A DNA stretch of 60,000 bases from Polytrichum commune (Eukaryota > Streptophyta > Polytrichopsida > Polytrichales > Polytrichaceae): positions 47,742,001 to 47,802,000 of the forward strand of contig OX485804.1 of the NCBI GenBank assembly GCA_950295325.1, read 5' to 3'. Below, piece by piece: positions 23,801 to 36,822 of the stretch (the first letter of the stretch is position 1; each line of letters begins with the position of its first letter). The position numbers and the translations under genes were made by a program. Under the pieces are notes generated by a model, which searched no databases, was not told the origin of the DNA, and worked only from the letters and a program-made list of their open reading frames with translations.

Positions 23801-26800
23801 CAAGGGATCCTCACATTCCTCCGTCTCTACGTTGTCAGTTGATAGCATGCAATGCTGTGAGACACATTGTTGAGAAAGCACCTCTTCAGCTTTTTCTGGA
23901 AGATAGTGACATTTTTCGGAGCAATATTGAAGGTGGTAAATTTCTTTTCAATCTCATGAGAGCAGTGAAGGAGAGCTCTGATTCTATGCCTAAAGCAAAG
24001 GAGAATGGCTCTGTATTGGGTGTTAAAAGAACTGGGTGGGTGCAACCTGGACGAGGCTCCAGAGTAAAAATTGATGGATACAGTCGTGTTGATAATGAGA
24101 CTCTAAGTACAAGAATTTGTCTTCACGCTTTCTACTTCTGTTGTGTTCTAGATAAGCCTTGGTGCTGGGAAGCTGCTGTAGAGAACAAGGTCATCAGTCC
24201 GGCAGTCATCCCTAAATTCTTTACTGTTGAACCTCTGTTGATTTCCTCTAAGAAATTCATTCCAAACTCCATAGAAATCTTAAAGAAAGAGGAAGCGGTC
24301 ACTGTGAAGGCTCTGGGAAACCCAGAAGAGATTAGAGTAAATGGCTCTGGATGTAGGTTTTTGAGAGTTTCTCAATTAATGAGTACCGAAGGCCCAAGAG
24401 ATTTTGTCAAGTTGGAAGAGATATTATGTGATCTTCTAGATGCTGAGGACATCGGAAAAATTGAAAGCCTTGTTATGGAAGCTGATGCACTGGTTAAGGC
24501 TTCTATTAAAGAACCTGGGGATGATCCTCAGAAGATCACAGATGTGTCATCGTCTGAGTATGGGATAGCAGGCTCCAAGTCAGATAGATTGAAAAACAGT
24601 ATAAATAGCAATTCAAAGTGGGATACATTTCAAATAGATGTAGCAGCCCTTCTGCGCCGTCGTGCATTTAATGCCCTAGACAGTAGGAACCAACTTATGG
24701 TTGCCAAGAAGTTACATGAGCTTGCTAGAGCAATCCACCCTAAAGACCATGACAGTATGGTGATGCTGTGGTTATTGAACAAGGTGAGCCCAGAACAGGG
24801 GGTTGTGAGGAGACTATCAAGTCTTGAAGAGCTTGACGGGGGAGTGGTTCTTGATTTGGGCTCAATTGAGTATATCATCAATTGCCTAATCGAGAAGGAG
24901 CTTTGGAGAGATTTGTCTGAACTTTGTCAGTGGGGAATGTCACTAGTTAATTTGGAACAGAACTATGAGGCTGAGGATGTCTTTGATGGAGTAAGTAAAG
25001 GACGAGACATTGGCTGTCGCATTCAACACAGGAGACTTGGCCAAATAATGAAGGTGGCAACCACATTGGGGGAATTGATGCCGCTCTGCTCTGATTTATT
25101 GGTATGTTGCGCTGTTGCATTTTATTCTACAGTTGTGCAATGAAGTCCCTTTATTTCTGCAGTTTCTTAAATTCATCCATATTGAGCAACAGCACTTATA
25201 TCATGGTTCTGCTAAGCTATGTATTCCAGATTCCATATTGCAGCATCTGCATATAAAGTGCATCCTTATACTTGAAGTGTTCAGGTCCCATGCTGATTCA
25301 ATCAGCTGTGGGTGGCTGTCAATCAGTTGCAGCTCGTTTTGTGTGCATTTAATGTAATTAAGTCACTTGAGGTTGGCAATGTCTTGACTTGGCATACTTG
25401 ATTTACTGTTACAGTCAGCTACAGGTTGTAATCGTTATACTGAGGATGAGGCTCACATGAGCACAAGAATCTCACAACTCTTTGAGGATTTTCTGCGCTT
25501 GTTAGTGGGTGCGGATGTGGAAGGTTTCTCAAAAGAGGCAGAGGATGGAAACCAATATCGGGGGGCACAAAGCAGCCAAGTAGCCCCATCACCGGGCTAT
25601 CCTGGCGCCCAAGCTGTACCTCTTATTCCACAACTAACAAACTCCCGGGTGCTGACGTACCTCGCCATGTTAATGGCTGGCTGGTTGCAGCGGTGCAATC
25701 TAGCAGGTCACACATCCTGGCCTCTTCCAATCGAAAGGTATGGAGCACTAGGAGCAGTCACCTCAGGGGCCTCTTTACCCCCTCCTGCTGGTTCACTTCC
25801 TCATGCGGCGACGGTCTTCCGTCCAATGCCTCCCAGGGTGGCTCCTGAATTTGGTCGGGATCTTTTTGGTGTGCTACTGGAATGTATTGTTAGTCTTCCA
25901 GGAGTTGTGGAAGGAGATAAGGAGAAGGGACATCGTTGGTTACAAGGTCTTGCTGACCTTGCATACGAGGATGAGGCGTATGTGAAAGCTCTTCAACTCT
26001 ATTTGCAGGTATGAAGCAACCATAAAACTTGGACTGTGCTGCTGTTATGGGATGGTGATGTTAGAAAGGATGATTACCTGGTCAGTCAAGCTGGGTATGG
26101 GAGAAATGAACTGTTAGGTTTGATACCCAGTATTTCTTGGACATACTGCCTAGCAGCTTGAGATTCGTGCTAAAGCATGGCTAGAGGGGTATTTTTAACT
26201 GGAAATTATTAAATGAGTATGAGAGAAAAATTATTGCAGTATGCCTGGTCTCAAATTAGTTGTTGGGATTGTCCTTGTGCAGGCTGGAGGGATTAGAAGT
26301 GCGTATTACTGTGATCGTTCCCTGGCCATGCCCCGAGACATTTTTACTCCTTGGGTGGTGAGTTTGCTAGCCTGCAATGTAGAAATGCACTAAATGAAAA
26401 TTATGTTCCAGTTTGAGAACAGTTTCATGATGGTAACGAGTAGGTCCGTGCCTGAGGAAAGTGCTTCTTGGTTTGGCTGGATGGCTGTTGCCGCATTTAT
26501 GGACTACTCCGTGTCACAGGTTTTATTTTCAGGCCATCTAATAGGCATAACAATGTTTGGTGTCCCACATGCATTTAGCATTTACTTTATCACTTCTATC
26601 ATCATCCATTACTGATCGATTAGCCTTTGGCTAAGCAGTTGCAGAGGATGGTGCATGCATGCCGACAAATAGGGGCAACTGTGCAGGCAGCAGTTCTGTG
26701 CCAGTGTTTCCCAACTCCCAACCTTGAATCCGCTTTTCGATATCTGCAAGAAAATTATCTTATTGTGGTCAGGGATGCAGTGGCTTACTTTGACTGTATA

Positions 26801-27367
26801 TGGGAGGTATGATGACTTTGCATGTGTTACCCTACACCTTGACAACAATTGGCTCTGCCACAAGAGCCTTTGCTTGGACTTCAACATGGAGTTTCTAACC
26901 TGGGTTATTGCATAACATCGATATTCTTTTATGTTTCTTTCTCTTGAGTGTAGTAGACCTCAGACAATTATCACTAGAATATATGAACCTAAAATTTAAA
27001 ATCTAAGGTTCTAGCTGTGGAATATTTTGCTATGTATTTTAGTTTGTTACAAAAGGGAGGTTTCTTCTAAACATACTTATGATGTCCAAGGTCAATGGCA
27101 TATTCAATCTATATGGCTCCTGAGAATGTAAGTTTTCTAAGTTATAGTTGGGACTTCATGTTTGATTGAATGTTGTTACAGGTTCCAATTTTGGAATTGC
27201 TTGTTCATATGCACTCTAAGAGTGGTGATCAGGAGCGAGTTTCTGCACTGATAACACTACTGCAGCAGCCAGCACTCAATGTACACAATCCACAATCAAT
27301 ACGGCTTGCCCACGTGGCATCTTTAGAGCAGCGGTTTCTTCAACGCCTTTGTGGGGAGCTCCTCTGA
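20887..27367 (+). CDS. INTS8: Integrator complex subunit 8 (INTS8) homologue
   Basis: Subunit of the nuclear Integrator complex, which cleaves snRNA 3' ends and ends transcription early. Exons as read: 20887-21187, 21259-~21330, 21837-22438, 22518-~22638, 22884-25101, 25415-26008, 26283-26357, 26639-26806, 27182-27367 (TGA 27365-27367). The last four junctions are phase 0 with good GT..AG sites. The C terminus aligns closely with metazoan INTS8 as I recall it: QRMVHACRQIGATVQAAVLC, then SAFRYLQEN, FDCIWEVPILELL and LNVHNPQSIRLAH. The conserved CQIMLDVAEVHF block opens exon 5. Near the N terminus SLWIDYVLLPEKLEEHL occupies the place of the human WFEF motif. A low-complexity stretch (about 23330-23620) with a KKLK cluster is probably disordered. 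The joins from exon 2 to 3 and exon 4 to 5 do not keep phase with the simplest sites, so small exons may be missing there. Estimated length is about 1,440 residues, longer than the human protein (995). Confidence 0.85.
21535..21640 (+). pseudogene. Decayed tandem duplicate of INTS8 exon 2
   Basis: This intronic segment repeats exon 2 and its acceptor flank: TCTAAATTTTGCAACTTGC, then GGTGTGATGAAATTGTTCAG and GGATTGTTAGATTTGTAG, beside TCTAAATTGTGCAAGG... and GTGTGATGGAATTGCTCAG in the real exon. The copy has lost about 15 bp at the acceptor and carries an in-frame TAG where the exon has TAT, so it cannot be used as coding sequence in that frame. Confidence 0.6.
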
Positions 27368-30194
27368 AGTTGGTGTTGAAGAGTTTTTGGCAAGCTTATT
27401 TGCAGCTACTGCTTTCTGACAACAATCTGATTTGCATGTTGCTGCACATTTACAAGAGTTTAATAGTGGAGCTAAAGGTATGTGTTTATGTCCATCTTCA
27501 AAGTTTTCTTTTTGAATGTGGTTTCCATCATATCCAGCTTGTGCCAAACCTTTTGGTGATAGCTCTTAAGAATCTATACGTCCTGGTAGATATGGTGGAG
27601 GACTATGCTGATGCCAGGTATACAACACTCTGATTGACATGGCGTCAGAAAATTAAACTAGGGGAACTTTGTATAGGACCTATGAAACATAGTTTGGTGG
27701 CATTTGGTAATAGAATAACAAGTGGTGCTTGCTCTTCCTTGGGCTGCAATATATAGGGCCTTGGAGTCAAACTTGGTCACAAATTGTCAGCTTGGCTCTT
27801 CATCAGCATCTTCATAATGAGAGAAGGTTGTCTAATGTCTGCTAGACATAGAATTCTCAAAACTCTCTCGACAATGTTCATGTTGTGGCACTTTGCAAGA
27901 CACACCATTGACATCTTAACTCTTAAAGGACCAAGGGTCTCGAAGTATGACCCACATACAGAATTTTTATGAGCCTCATCAAATTTTAAAAAATTGTACT
28001 ATTTATATTTAAGGGTTTTAAACTTTCTTTGGTACATTATCGTCTGTCATGGAGAAAATTAAAATCTACTCATATGTGACATTGTTGATGAAAATACTAA
28101 GTTATGTATTTACATCCAAAGGCACCCAGGCTGGGTATTTGAACCCAAATCTTTTAATTCCATTACTATATTCAAACGATTTGAAGAGTGCACTTGAAGA
28201 ACGAGTTTCTTGTAGATAGGGTCACTGTTGACACAATTAGCTGAAAATGGAAGTTTGTAGCTCAAATACACATTTTTGTGCATGGAGAAGGACCATATTG
28301 AGCCTCTTGGACATGTAGGGGTTAACTTGACAGCTTGACTAACTAGAATTTCCTGGGCTTCTCACAGGTGTAAGTTTGACATCAACATCCACAAAGGCTG
28401 TACTATTCTGGCGCTCAATGGGATTGTCAACTACTGGTATACGAACTGCCTTTATACTGTCATACCCAGCTCTCAAGGGATTCAGGTTCTTATGAAGTAA
28501 ACCTTCAGTCATCAAACCTGGGCATGTGAGGTACTGAGACTACTGATTGTAGCTGATGATATTTTCCTAGGCTTATCTTGGCAAGGTACTGGATTGTGTG
28601 CTGCCAGATACAAGGTGCTCGCAGGAAAGGATTGTTGACCATTCCAGAAACGGTTTCTGAGGTGTTGTAGGTCCCTGTCAAATGATCGGGTGCCATGCCT
28701 AGGGGGTAGTGAAATTTGCATCAGGTTAATAATATGTATTCTAATACTTCCGTCATGTGATACACATGATGATGACTATGCTTGAGAGGATAGTCAGTGT
28801 CTGTCTGGTCCACAAAGTGCGGCGATGCCTGTGAATTTGCTTCAGATCCATAATGCAGACAAGGCAGAGTGAGTGATACCAGTAAGTCTTTGAAGTTTTT
28901 GAAAGTCATAGAAGTTTTTGAAAGTGGCATACATCATTGTGGCTGATGTTCTACATATAGAGGTCTTTAAGATGTTCAGAAGTCCTCTACATGCAACTCT
29001 GGAGTGTTAAGGCTCTAATGTCACTATTTGATTCGATTTGCCTCTATTTGTTCAATTTGGTACTATCTCTCAATATCCACTTCAAGTCAGAAATCCCTTG
29101 CAAAGTTTCTGTGGCAAGATGGTAGGTGGAATAGTATTAATTTATGTAAGACAAAGCTGAACCTGCTAGGTACATTGACAGCTCCTCATGCCTTGGTCTG
29201 GTGTGGCATTGGTCCTTCTATTGGTCAAATTTGAGAGACTCAACTCATGGAGTCTTGGTAGGTTTTTGCCATTGTTTATAATCTGATTTTTGAGCCTCAA
29301 ATCTTCATGTGATGATAGGAACACTATTGTCTTGATGAGGTATAGAAGGATCATGAAATGGTTCTACTATTTTGTCAAGTAATTTTACTTGCACGTTTCG
29401 AAATGCTCTGAATTAATATTCCAAGACTCTGACTGTACTTGAAAGATATCTTGCATTCCATGCTTTCCATACCTGGAACTGAGATGTCAGCCACGGCTTT
29501 TGGTTCAAAGCTTAGAGATACAAATGGTATTCTAAGTTCTTAGAATATACATTAGGTAGTGCAGTCATCCAGCTCTGCTCCCTGAGTGATCGAACACTCT
29601 TAAGGTAGAGGGTGCTAATCTTGTCACCCCACCTCAAACCCACATCTATACCCACCTCCCAACTGCAAACACCTACTTACCTTGAACCAGTACCCATGGT
29701 TGTGACCTGCCTGGGCTTGCGGAGTGACAGTTTAGGCTGCCATCAGTGGCACCACCTCATACTCAAGCCACCACTACCTCCAGCTGGTTTAGATGATTAA
29801 CGGCTTTCAATAGGTAGGTTTCGGCAACTAGCTTTGGTGGCTCTACTCTAATCTCGGGTCGGTTCAAGTTGGGTTGTCGGATGGCTTGTCAGTATACAGA
29901 TGGCCATCAGGAACATGGGAGTGGATGTCTACACTACATGAAGGGGTCAGCTTTGTACTCTTGGTCTCTTGGTTTTTGCACTAGGCATGCGCATTGATGT
30001 TGTTGATTTGGGCTTGGGTACAAGGTTGCGAAGTTGGGCAGTGGTTGTTGATGCTGCTATCATCATTGTTGTTGTAGAGATTAGGGGTGTCTATAAGGGT
30101 GATTAAGGGCGCCTTAAGGGCTTGCATGGAAATCAGAGGGTGATTAGGGGTGGTCAGTGGGTTATGAAGGTTGCAAGGGGGGATCTGGATGGTT
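27368..30194. other. 3' region of INTS8 and gene-free DNA
   Basis: The first few hundred bases are presumably the INTS8 3' UTR. No further gene is recognisable. A repeat relative of 54885-55050 lies at 28105-28270. Confidence 0.4.
28105..28270 (+). repeat. Dispersed repeat fragment (related to 54885-55050)
   Basis: Shared order of words with 54885-55050: TATTTACATCCAAAGG, GGGTATTTGAACCCAAATC, AGTGCACTTGAAGAACGAG, GATAGGGTCACTGTTGACAC and TGTAGCTCAAATA. Same orientation, noticeably diverged, no coding frame. Confidence 0.6.
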
Positions 30195-30620
30195 GCGATT
30201 GATTATTGGACTGTATCCAAGCTATACTGTGATTTAGTTTAGGGCATTTGATCAAGGGCATGCATTCAAGCTTTGATGTGATTTGGGGATTGCCGTTGAT
30301 AAAGGGCTGGCATTTGTGGCATGCATCCATTTGATCCCAATCTCTTTATTGCCACTGACCCTAGTGGTTCTAACAACGTACATACATTTGGTTCCTCGTT
30401 TCTTCAGTGGTTTTCACCCTATGTCCAAATTTTATAGCTTGCATTCATCTGATCCCTGATTTTTTTTACTAGTATTGACCCTTGGCATGTATCTAATGGC
30501 CTGCTTCCATCTAATCCCAAGTTCTTATTGGCATTAATAAGGGCATGGTTCTGATAGTCTGCGTTTTATTTATTTCCATTAAGGTGATTTATTTCCTACA
30601 AGTTCTTTTTGTCATCACTT
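30195..30620 (+). repeat. Degenerate minisatellite, unit about 60 bp, about 7 copies
   Basis: A word like GCATGCATCCATTTGATCCC recurs near 30199, 30259, 30319, 30379, 30437, 30499 and 30558. Each is followed by a T-rich stretch and a TATTGACCCT- or TTAAGGGC-like word. Copies are strongly diverged but the 58-62 bp spacing is steady. Confidence 0.6.
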
Positions 30621-33600
30621 CTTATACACAATTCTAATGTTTCATTGGGTTTTTCACCTTAACACATGTACTCAAATTTCCTCATATTTCCATATTTTAA
30701 TCTCATGTAATGTGCATCACATTCTTCATGTTGCATTTCAAATATATGTTGTATCTCTAACCACAACAAGATTTAAAGGTACGTACACAATATGGATACT
30801 TAATCATGTGAGTCCTAAGCCCTTAATCACTTATTGCATCTCCAACCTATATAGATCTAACCTCTATCCTTCTAATGTGCTAGTATAATTGGGTCCCTAT
30901 ATCCCTTATTATATGTGGATATTGGATGTACATACAATTTACCCTCTCTTAAGTGTTACCTCTCAAATTTGCAAAGTACGCACCTACGGCTAGGGTGAAC
31001 CAACACCCACACTCGTACCCTCGGGGGATGAAGGCCTCGCGGATGACACTGAAAACTTCATCCTTCTTTATGGGGAAGCCCCCCCTTAGAAAGGGGGGCA
31101 GCCTCCAAGGAAATTTCTGAACCCAACCGAAAAGTGCTACCCGCCCCGCCCAACTTCAAAAAAAATATTGCTCTTGCATTCTTGAAGGCCGCTTGACTAC
31201 AAATCCCATATTGAGTGCACTTCGCCTTCAAGGTCTAAAATCCAATATATATGTGCACTTCCATTTAGTAAATAAGCAATTCATTGGGATTTCATTCCGG
31301 AAATGAAACCATCAATGAAGCATGTAATCAACTTGGAGGTCAAATAAAATCACAAAATCCTCATTAACATTGAGGTTATAATTTTTTTGACTTACCATTT
31401 GAAATTGTCTTTGTCATTCTAAAATGAACCTTAAATTTAGTGTGCTGATTTAGTATGTATATTCTATAATATTTTAGTAACACCGCCTACTTTTCACAAA
31501 TATTCATAAACAATTAATTAATTAATTAAACTACTGGAATTAATTAATTAATTAAATGTAAATACTGATGAATCCTATTAGTGTGCTTACCAAATTAAGT
31601 AATACTAATTAATTATAATTTTTAATTACTGTAATTAAATTCAATTACTTCCAGTAATTAACTGAACCAATTCATTCCAGTAATTAATTCCAGTAATTAT
31701 AATTAATTAATTAGGGTAATTCAAACATTACGTATACGATACATCTAAGAGATTGAAAAAAAAATCGGTAACGTAAGAATAGATCCACAAGGTGTAGAGG
31801 ATGTGTGGAGTGAAATATGGCCAACCAAAGCAGAAATTTTGAAAAGATAGTACATAGGAGATGCATATGATAATGTTAGGGTTCCACCTAGGAGTCATAG
31901 AGACTTTCATAAGGTGTTTAGACATTGTTGCTTGGTTTATATAGAACATATACTTACCCAATGTCTTGACTGTTCTAGTTACAATAATTTTCCAAATTAA
32001 TGACTTGGTGTTGGCAAGTCACGGACTTAGTTAAACATGAGTTATATTCAAGAGGGAAATTATTCTCTATGTTATATAGATTCTTTTTATCAAGATTTAG
32101 AGGGAATGGGTTATACATGACCCCTACTAAGGTAAACATTCCGAGAGAGTTTTAGGAGTTATTTTTACTCCTATAGAGTCATTCTTTTTTAAAATTCTCG
32201 TTATATAGGAAAAACAATGTAAAAATAACTCAAGTAGAGCTAGATATTTAAATGACATGTGCAAATTAGGATCTTAGTCTAGGAGATTGGGAAAGGAGAA
32301 GACATGAAGACACTATAGTCTGATTGGAGATGGTGTAGCCTTAGGATTTGGCAAGTGGCTTCTTGCAAGTATATAGATCATGTTGTTTAGGAAGAGAGAG
32401 ACAAATTTAGATTATTCACCGTGAATCTCTGTTGGATTGACAATAGTCTTTGAAAGTTGTTGACATTGATGTAGGACCAGGGATTGATCCTTTGTAATTT
32501 GGATTTACCCCAACTTATGAATGCTTGGGAGTTTTATAAGCATTGGAGGGGGAGTGATTCCCCAGTCCCTTGTCTTTGAGACCTTCTGACTTCGATTGTA
32601 AGTATTGTCTTCAAATGAGCATTGTTAGATTTGGAGATTAATTTATATAATCATAGATGCTATTCTTTTAAGGCAGTTGTGCTAGATCCCAATTGTAGCC
32701 ATTAGGAAGCAATGTTGAAGGTTGATACCTTAGTAAATGGACCTAAAAGGTCGTCAGGGAATTATTGGAATAGGATCATTGAGAGATGAGTGACTAGAAG
32801 AATAACAGACGAAGTATTTCTGCTAAATTGTTTATCCCCTTGTAGTCAATATGTGATTTATAATATGGATGAGTAATTGTGTGTCTAAGGTTGTATCCTT
32901 GGTTGGATAGCCAATATAGAGTGAAATCGTAGGAATGTTTGTTGTTGAAATGAAACTATTGACTCTAGACCATATTAAATTCAAAATCTACTAAAATTTA
33001 ATTCAAGGATTGAGTGATTACACGGCTCTAGGAATCACCCAAGTCATTTCATAGGAGTGTTTGTTTGTCAAAACCAAAGTGGAATTAATTTGGAGATATA
33101 TCGTCATGAGTATAACAAGTTAAGTGAAACCACTAATTTGAGGAATTTATCTCCTTCTCATAACATTTAGGAGATATATTGCATGAATGATGGAGAGTAG
33201 TTATTGTGGAGATGATTGTCTATTTCAAGTTATTAAAACCAATAATCACATAGAGAATGATATGAGAAGAAATGAGACCTATCAGGGCTAAAAGCTAATT
33301 TAGCTTAGTTTGAGTGAAGAAGGTGAATTATTGAATATGTGCAATCTTTCCTTTGGGGTTCAATATACATATAAGATCTATAATATTCTAAAGTAAGCAG
33401 ATTGAAGGAGGTCTACAAGTGGTGTTGTTGCAGTGATACGGACTTGCTCTACTTAAAAGAATGATAGATATTGCTAGGGGAAATCTTTGGGAGATGAAAG
33501 ACTATAGTCTCTTTGGAGAAGTTGTATTGAGAAATATTCATCCAAAAGTCATCAAGAGTTATCATCCACAACTTCATCCAAGTTATTAGGACATGACTAT

Positions 33601-34384
33601 TCATTAACTAATAGTTGTACCTTTTAGATATAGAAGAGTCACAACTTTGCCTTAAGGATACCTTTTCTTAGTATCTCTTGACACTAAAGTAGTTGTTATA
33701 AGTACCATTGTTGTAACCACTCATGAGTTCTTCCTCTCTATACATGATTTATTCTTCATGTTATAATTACTACCTTTGTAGTTATTTCCTTACAAGTTGT
33801 GCCCTGTCATTTTTCCCTGTAACTCTTGGCAGGATTGGAAGTTGAAAGGACAACCAAGGAAAAGTATTGGCTATTTATTAGATATGGTATACCAAGAAGA
33901 TGATGGCCTAAAGAGAAATATTGGAGTTGGAAGCTAGAGTTGGCTAATTGCCTAAGGGCTAAGGTCTAAAATTTTGAGTCATGAAATTAAACATTTACAT
34001 ACTATTCTTCTGAGTTGATGAGTTTTATCCAATTTGAATGGACACCTACTTCCAGAAAGAGATCATCTAGGTCCTCGGAAATGAATGTTACCTTTGCCAA
34101 GTCGAAATAATAAATTAAGCAGAAGAGATAATAGGTTGCATCTAAGAGCTAAGAAGGGTAGACCAAGAAGAAGTCCATGGTTTGTTAACTCTAATGGCAT
34201 GTTGGCTAATAGTGATGTTTGGGACAGGTGTGGATGTTGTGGCCGTAACTCAATAAAAGACTATAGCCTAACAACAAACTCATCCCTAATAAAGAATGAA
34301 TCAAGGAATATTGTTTTACCTTGAGTGGGTAGCTATATTGACATTTTCAAGTCACATTAGAAATGATTAATTAATATGAGACAA
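30621..34384. other. Gene-free region with a GC-rich island and AT-rich repeats
   Basis: No gene recognised. About 30965-31170 is conspicuously GC-richer than its surroundings and contains a hairpin with a 7-bp G/C stem (31078-31084 with 31093-31099). 31509-31715 is almost pure A/T with repeated TTAATTAATTAA and three TTCCAGTAATTA words. The rest is unassigned AT-rich sequence. Confidence 0.4.
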
Positions 34385-34545
34385 CCGACCACACCAAAGT
34401 GCCCTTGGCTTTGACAAACAGACTAAAATGAAATACTTTATGCAAGACTATTGTCGATGATTGTGCCTATGCTTGCACACTACATAAGGTCCAAGTCAAG
34501 TGAATGCATTGCTAGACCATTGATTGGGTGAACATAGTGAGGTGT
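34385..34545 (+). repeat. Inverted dispersed repeat, left copy
   Basis: ACACCAAAGTGCCCTTGGCT, ATACTTTATGCAAGA and TGTGCCTATGCTTGC recur in the same order on the opposite strand at 35655-35825. The encoded peptide of the other copy (TKVPLALVKRQKWDTLCKI) looks protein-like, but I cannot name a family. Confidence 0.65.
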
Positions 34546-35654
34546 ATGATAGTCATGAATGCATGCACTAAAGTTGAGAAATCTCCCACACCCTTTTGCT
34601 TGCTTGAAAGAATGAATTATCAGTCTAAATCCTAAATAACGTTAAATTTTTTATGTTTGTCCTAATTAAACTTATCTAAATTGCCTAGATGATACACAAA
34701 TCACATTTTAAGTCTTTCATGAGTTTCCCTAGGTCTATCTTATCCAAAATCTAAACTACAACCCTAATCCTAAATCTTCAAGAGAATATTGCAAACAAGA
34801 TTTGGAATAAAGAAAAGGAATATAAAACATATTTGTAAAAGAAAATCACATGGTCATACCCATGTGTCTTTAATTTTATTTGCATTATACAAGCAATTGA
34901 TAACGAAAACCTCATTTATAACCCCACCAAGAATGGGAACATGGACATGAAATAAGATCTCTAGGATTGAGTATAGGATTTTTTTTGGGGGAAACCAGAT
35001 CTCTCTGCTAGACCAATGATTCATGATTTCATAGACCAAAACCCTTTATATTCCACTACTTTAGATTTTACAATGTTAGGATTATAGAAGAGGGTTAGTC
35101 AAGCTGGAATTGGCTCGTGAGAAGTCTCATTCTCAATTTGCATCATGAGGGAAGCAACTTACAACAAAGCTAGAGAAGATAGGGCGGCAATGAGAGAATA
35201 TAGGAAGCAATTACACGAAAGAAGAAGTTGGGTACAATTATTTTTAGAGGAAGTCTAGATACATCTACTAGGAAAATTCTAGCATAATTTTAGGACAATT
35301 CCCCCCAAGTTGTGATAGAGATCCTCTTACACCCAAAAGGTTGTTTGCGAAAGCTCTTGACTCCACCTCATGATCCCAATCACCATCCAATTCTTCACCC
35401 ACTTCCCCATTTCCTTGAGTTGTTTTTAGAATCAACGTACAAGCTGTAGCTCATATTTTGAATTAAACAAAACCCATAGAAACACTTAGGGAAGACTTAA
35501 AAGGTAATTTTTATATTGTCTAGGTGTTTCAGATAAGTTTTATTAAGACAATGTTAGGTTCGTTTCAGGTTATTTAGGATTTTGGGTTGACAATTCATAT
35601 ACCCAAGCATAAGGTTATTTAGAAATATCTCAACTATAGTACATGTATTTGGTG

Positions 35655-35825
35655 ATAGTCTTTCAATCTCACACTATATGGCCATGCAATAGTTTGGCAG
35701 TGAGTTCATTTTAATTGGACATTGCATGGTGCGCAAGCATAGGCATAACCATTGTCAGTAATCTTGCATAAAGTATCCCATTTTTGTCTCTTTACCAAAG
35801 CCAAGGGCACTTTGGTGTGGGTTAA
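35655..35825 (-). repeat. Inverted dispersed repeat, right copy, with open frame
   Basis: Reverse-complement relative of 34385-34545, about 80% alike by eye. On the minus strand it lies in a 77-codon open frame (35939-35706) whose second half, LALVKRQKWDTLCKITDNGY, has normal amino-acid composition. It may be a fragment of a transposon protein; there is no motif I can assign. Confidence 0.6.
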
Positions 35826-36484
35826 TAATCTTAAGTTATTTAGCATGTTTAGTATAACTTGAATAGGTAGTACTATCACCCACTCCAGGTTTTGCAGTCT
35901 TCCTTCATTAATTCTTAATTTAATTATTCTATCAAACAATTGTCTTTACCTCATCACCAATCACAAAGGTAAGGTTCCATTGCATTAGACAATAGGCCAA
36001 ACTATAGCTCAAGTTAGGAGAGGCCACAGTCCCGGTTCATCCATACCATTTATATTTCAAGACGCAATCTTTCTTTCCAGAACACATGTTAGTTTTTAAT
36101 TCATTGTATTCGTCTCAGGCTATTGCCTTGTTGTATTGAGTATCGTGGCTAAAATAGCACAAGTTTGCTTTTAACACACAAAAGGTAATTAAACACCTTC
36201 ATGTAATTCTTTTAACACATACTAGTGTTCAGCGCTCAAGGGCCAATTCTCTTGTCACCAAAGCTCATTTTTCCATAGGCCATAGCCTTGCCTAGCTACT
36301 CTTTCACTCCCATCTCGATTTCTATCAAAGGTTAGGAAGGTGGAGAGTCTGAGGAACTGAACCACCGTTCTTGTGACCGATGTTTCTTCAAGTTCTTAAT
36401 TTATCATCATCATCCTTTTGAGATATTAGACAAGGACTAATCGAGGCATATTACAATGACAACACCTTATTTATCAACCTGGTA

Positions 36485-36822
36485 CACTAAATAGGTAGAT
36501 TAGTGTTGGAAACACTAATAGTCGACGAAAACGCTAAATGTAAATTGTCTCTATAGTGTTAGAACACTAAATGTCAACTCTAACACTATTTGTACCAAGT
36601 AGTAACTTTAAATATTTACATGAGCGCATTTAGTGTTAGATGATATTTTGTAAATCTTGGAATGAAGAATTGAAGGAAGAAGAATATGAGAACCTCGTAA
36701 AAGGCATAATTTGTTCAAACCCTATTCAAACACTAATTGTAATATCAGTTGAAAATTAGTGTTTTAGGTAACTATTGCATCTAACACTAATCTTCATCTA
36801 ACACTAATCTACCTATTTAGTG
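36485..36822. mobile_element. 338-bp MITE with CACTA...TAGTG ends
   Basis: The first 23 bases (CACTAAATAGGTAGATTAGT plus GTT) are the exact reverse complement of the last 23, and TA lies on both sides. Inside, the word TTAGTGTT/AACACTAA occurs at least eight times in both orientations, like the subterminal repeats of CACTA/En-Spm elements. There is no coding capacity. The CACTA ends argue for that superfamily; the apparent 2-bp TA flank rather than a 3-bp duplication argues for caution. Confidence 0.8.

Noticed and set aside
27349-27633. 94-codon frame after the INTS8 stop
   Set aside because: It lies in the presumed 3' UTR in another frame and shows no motif.
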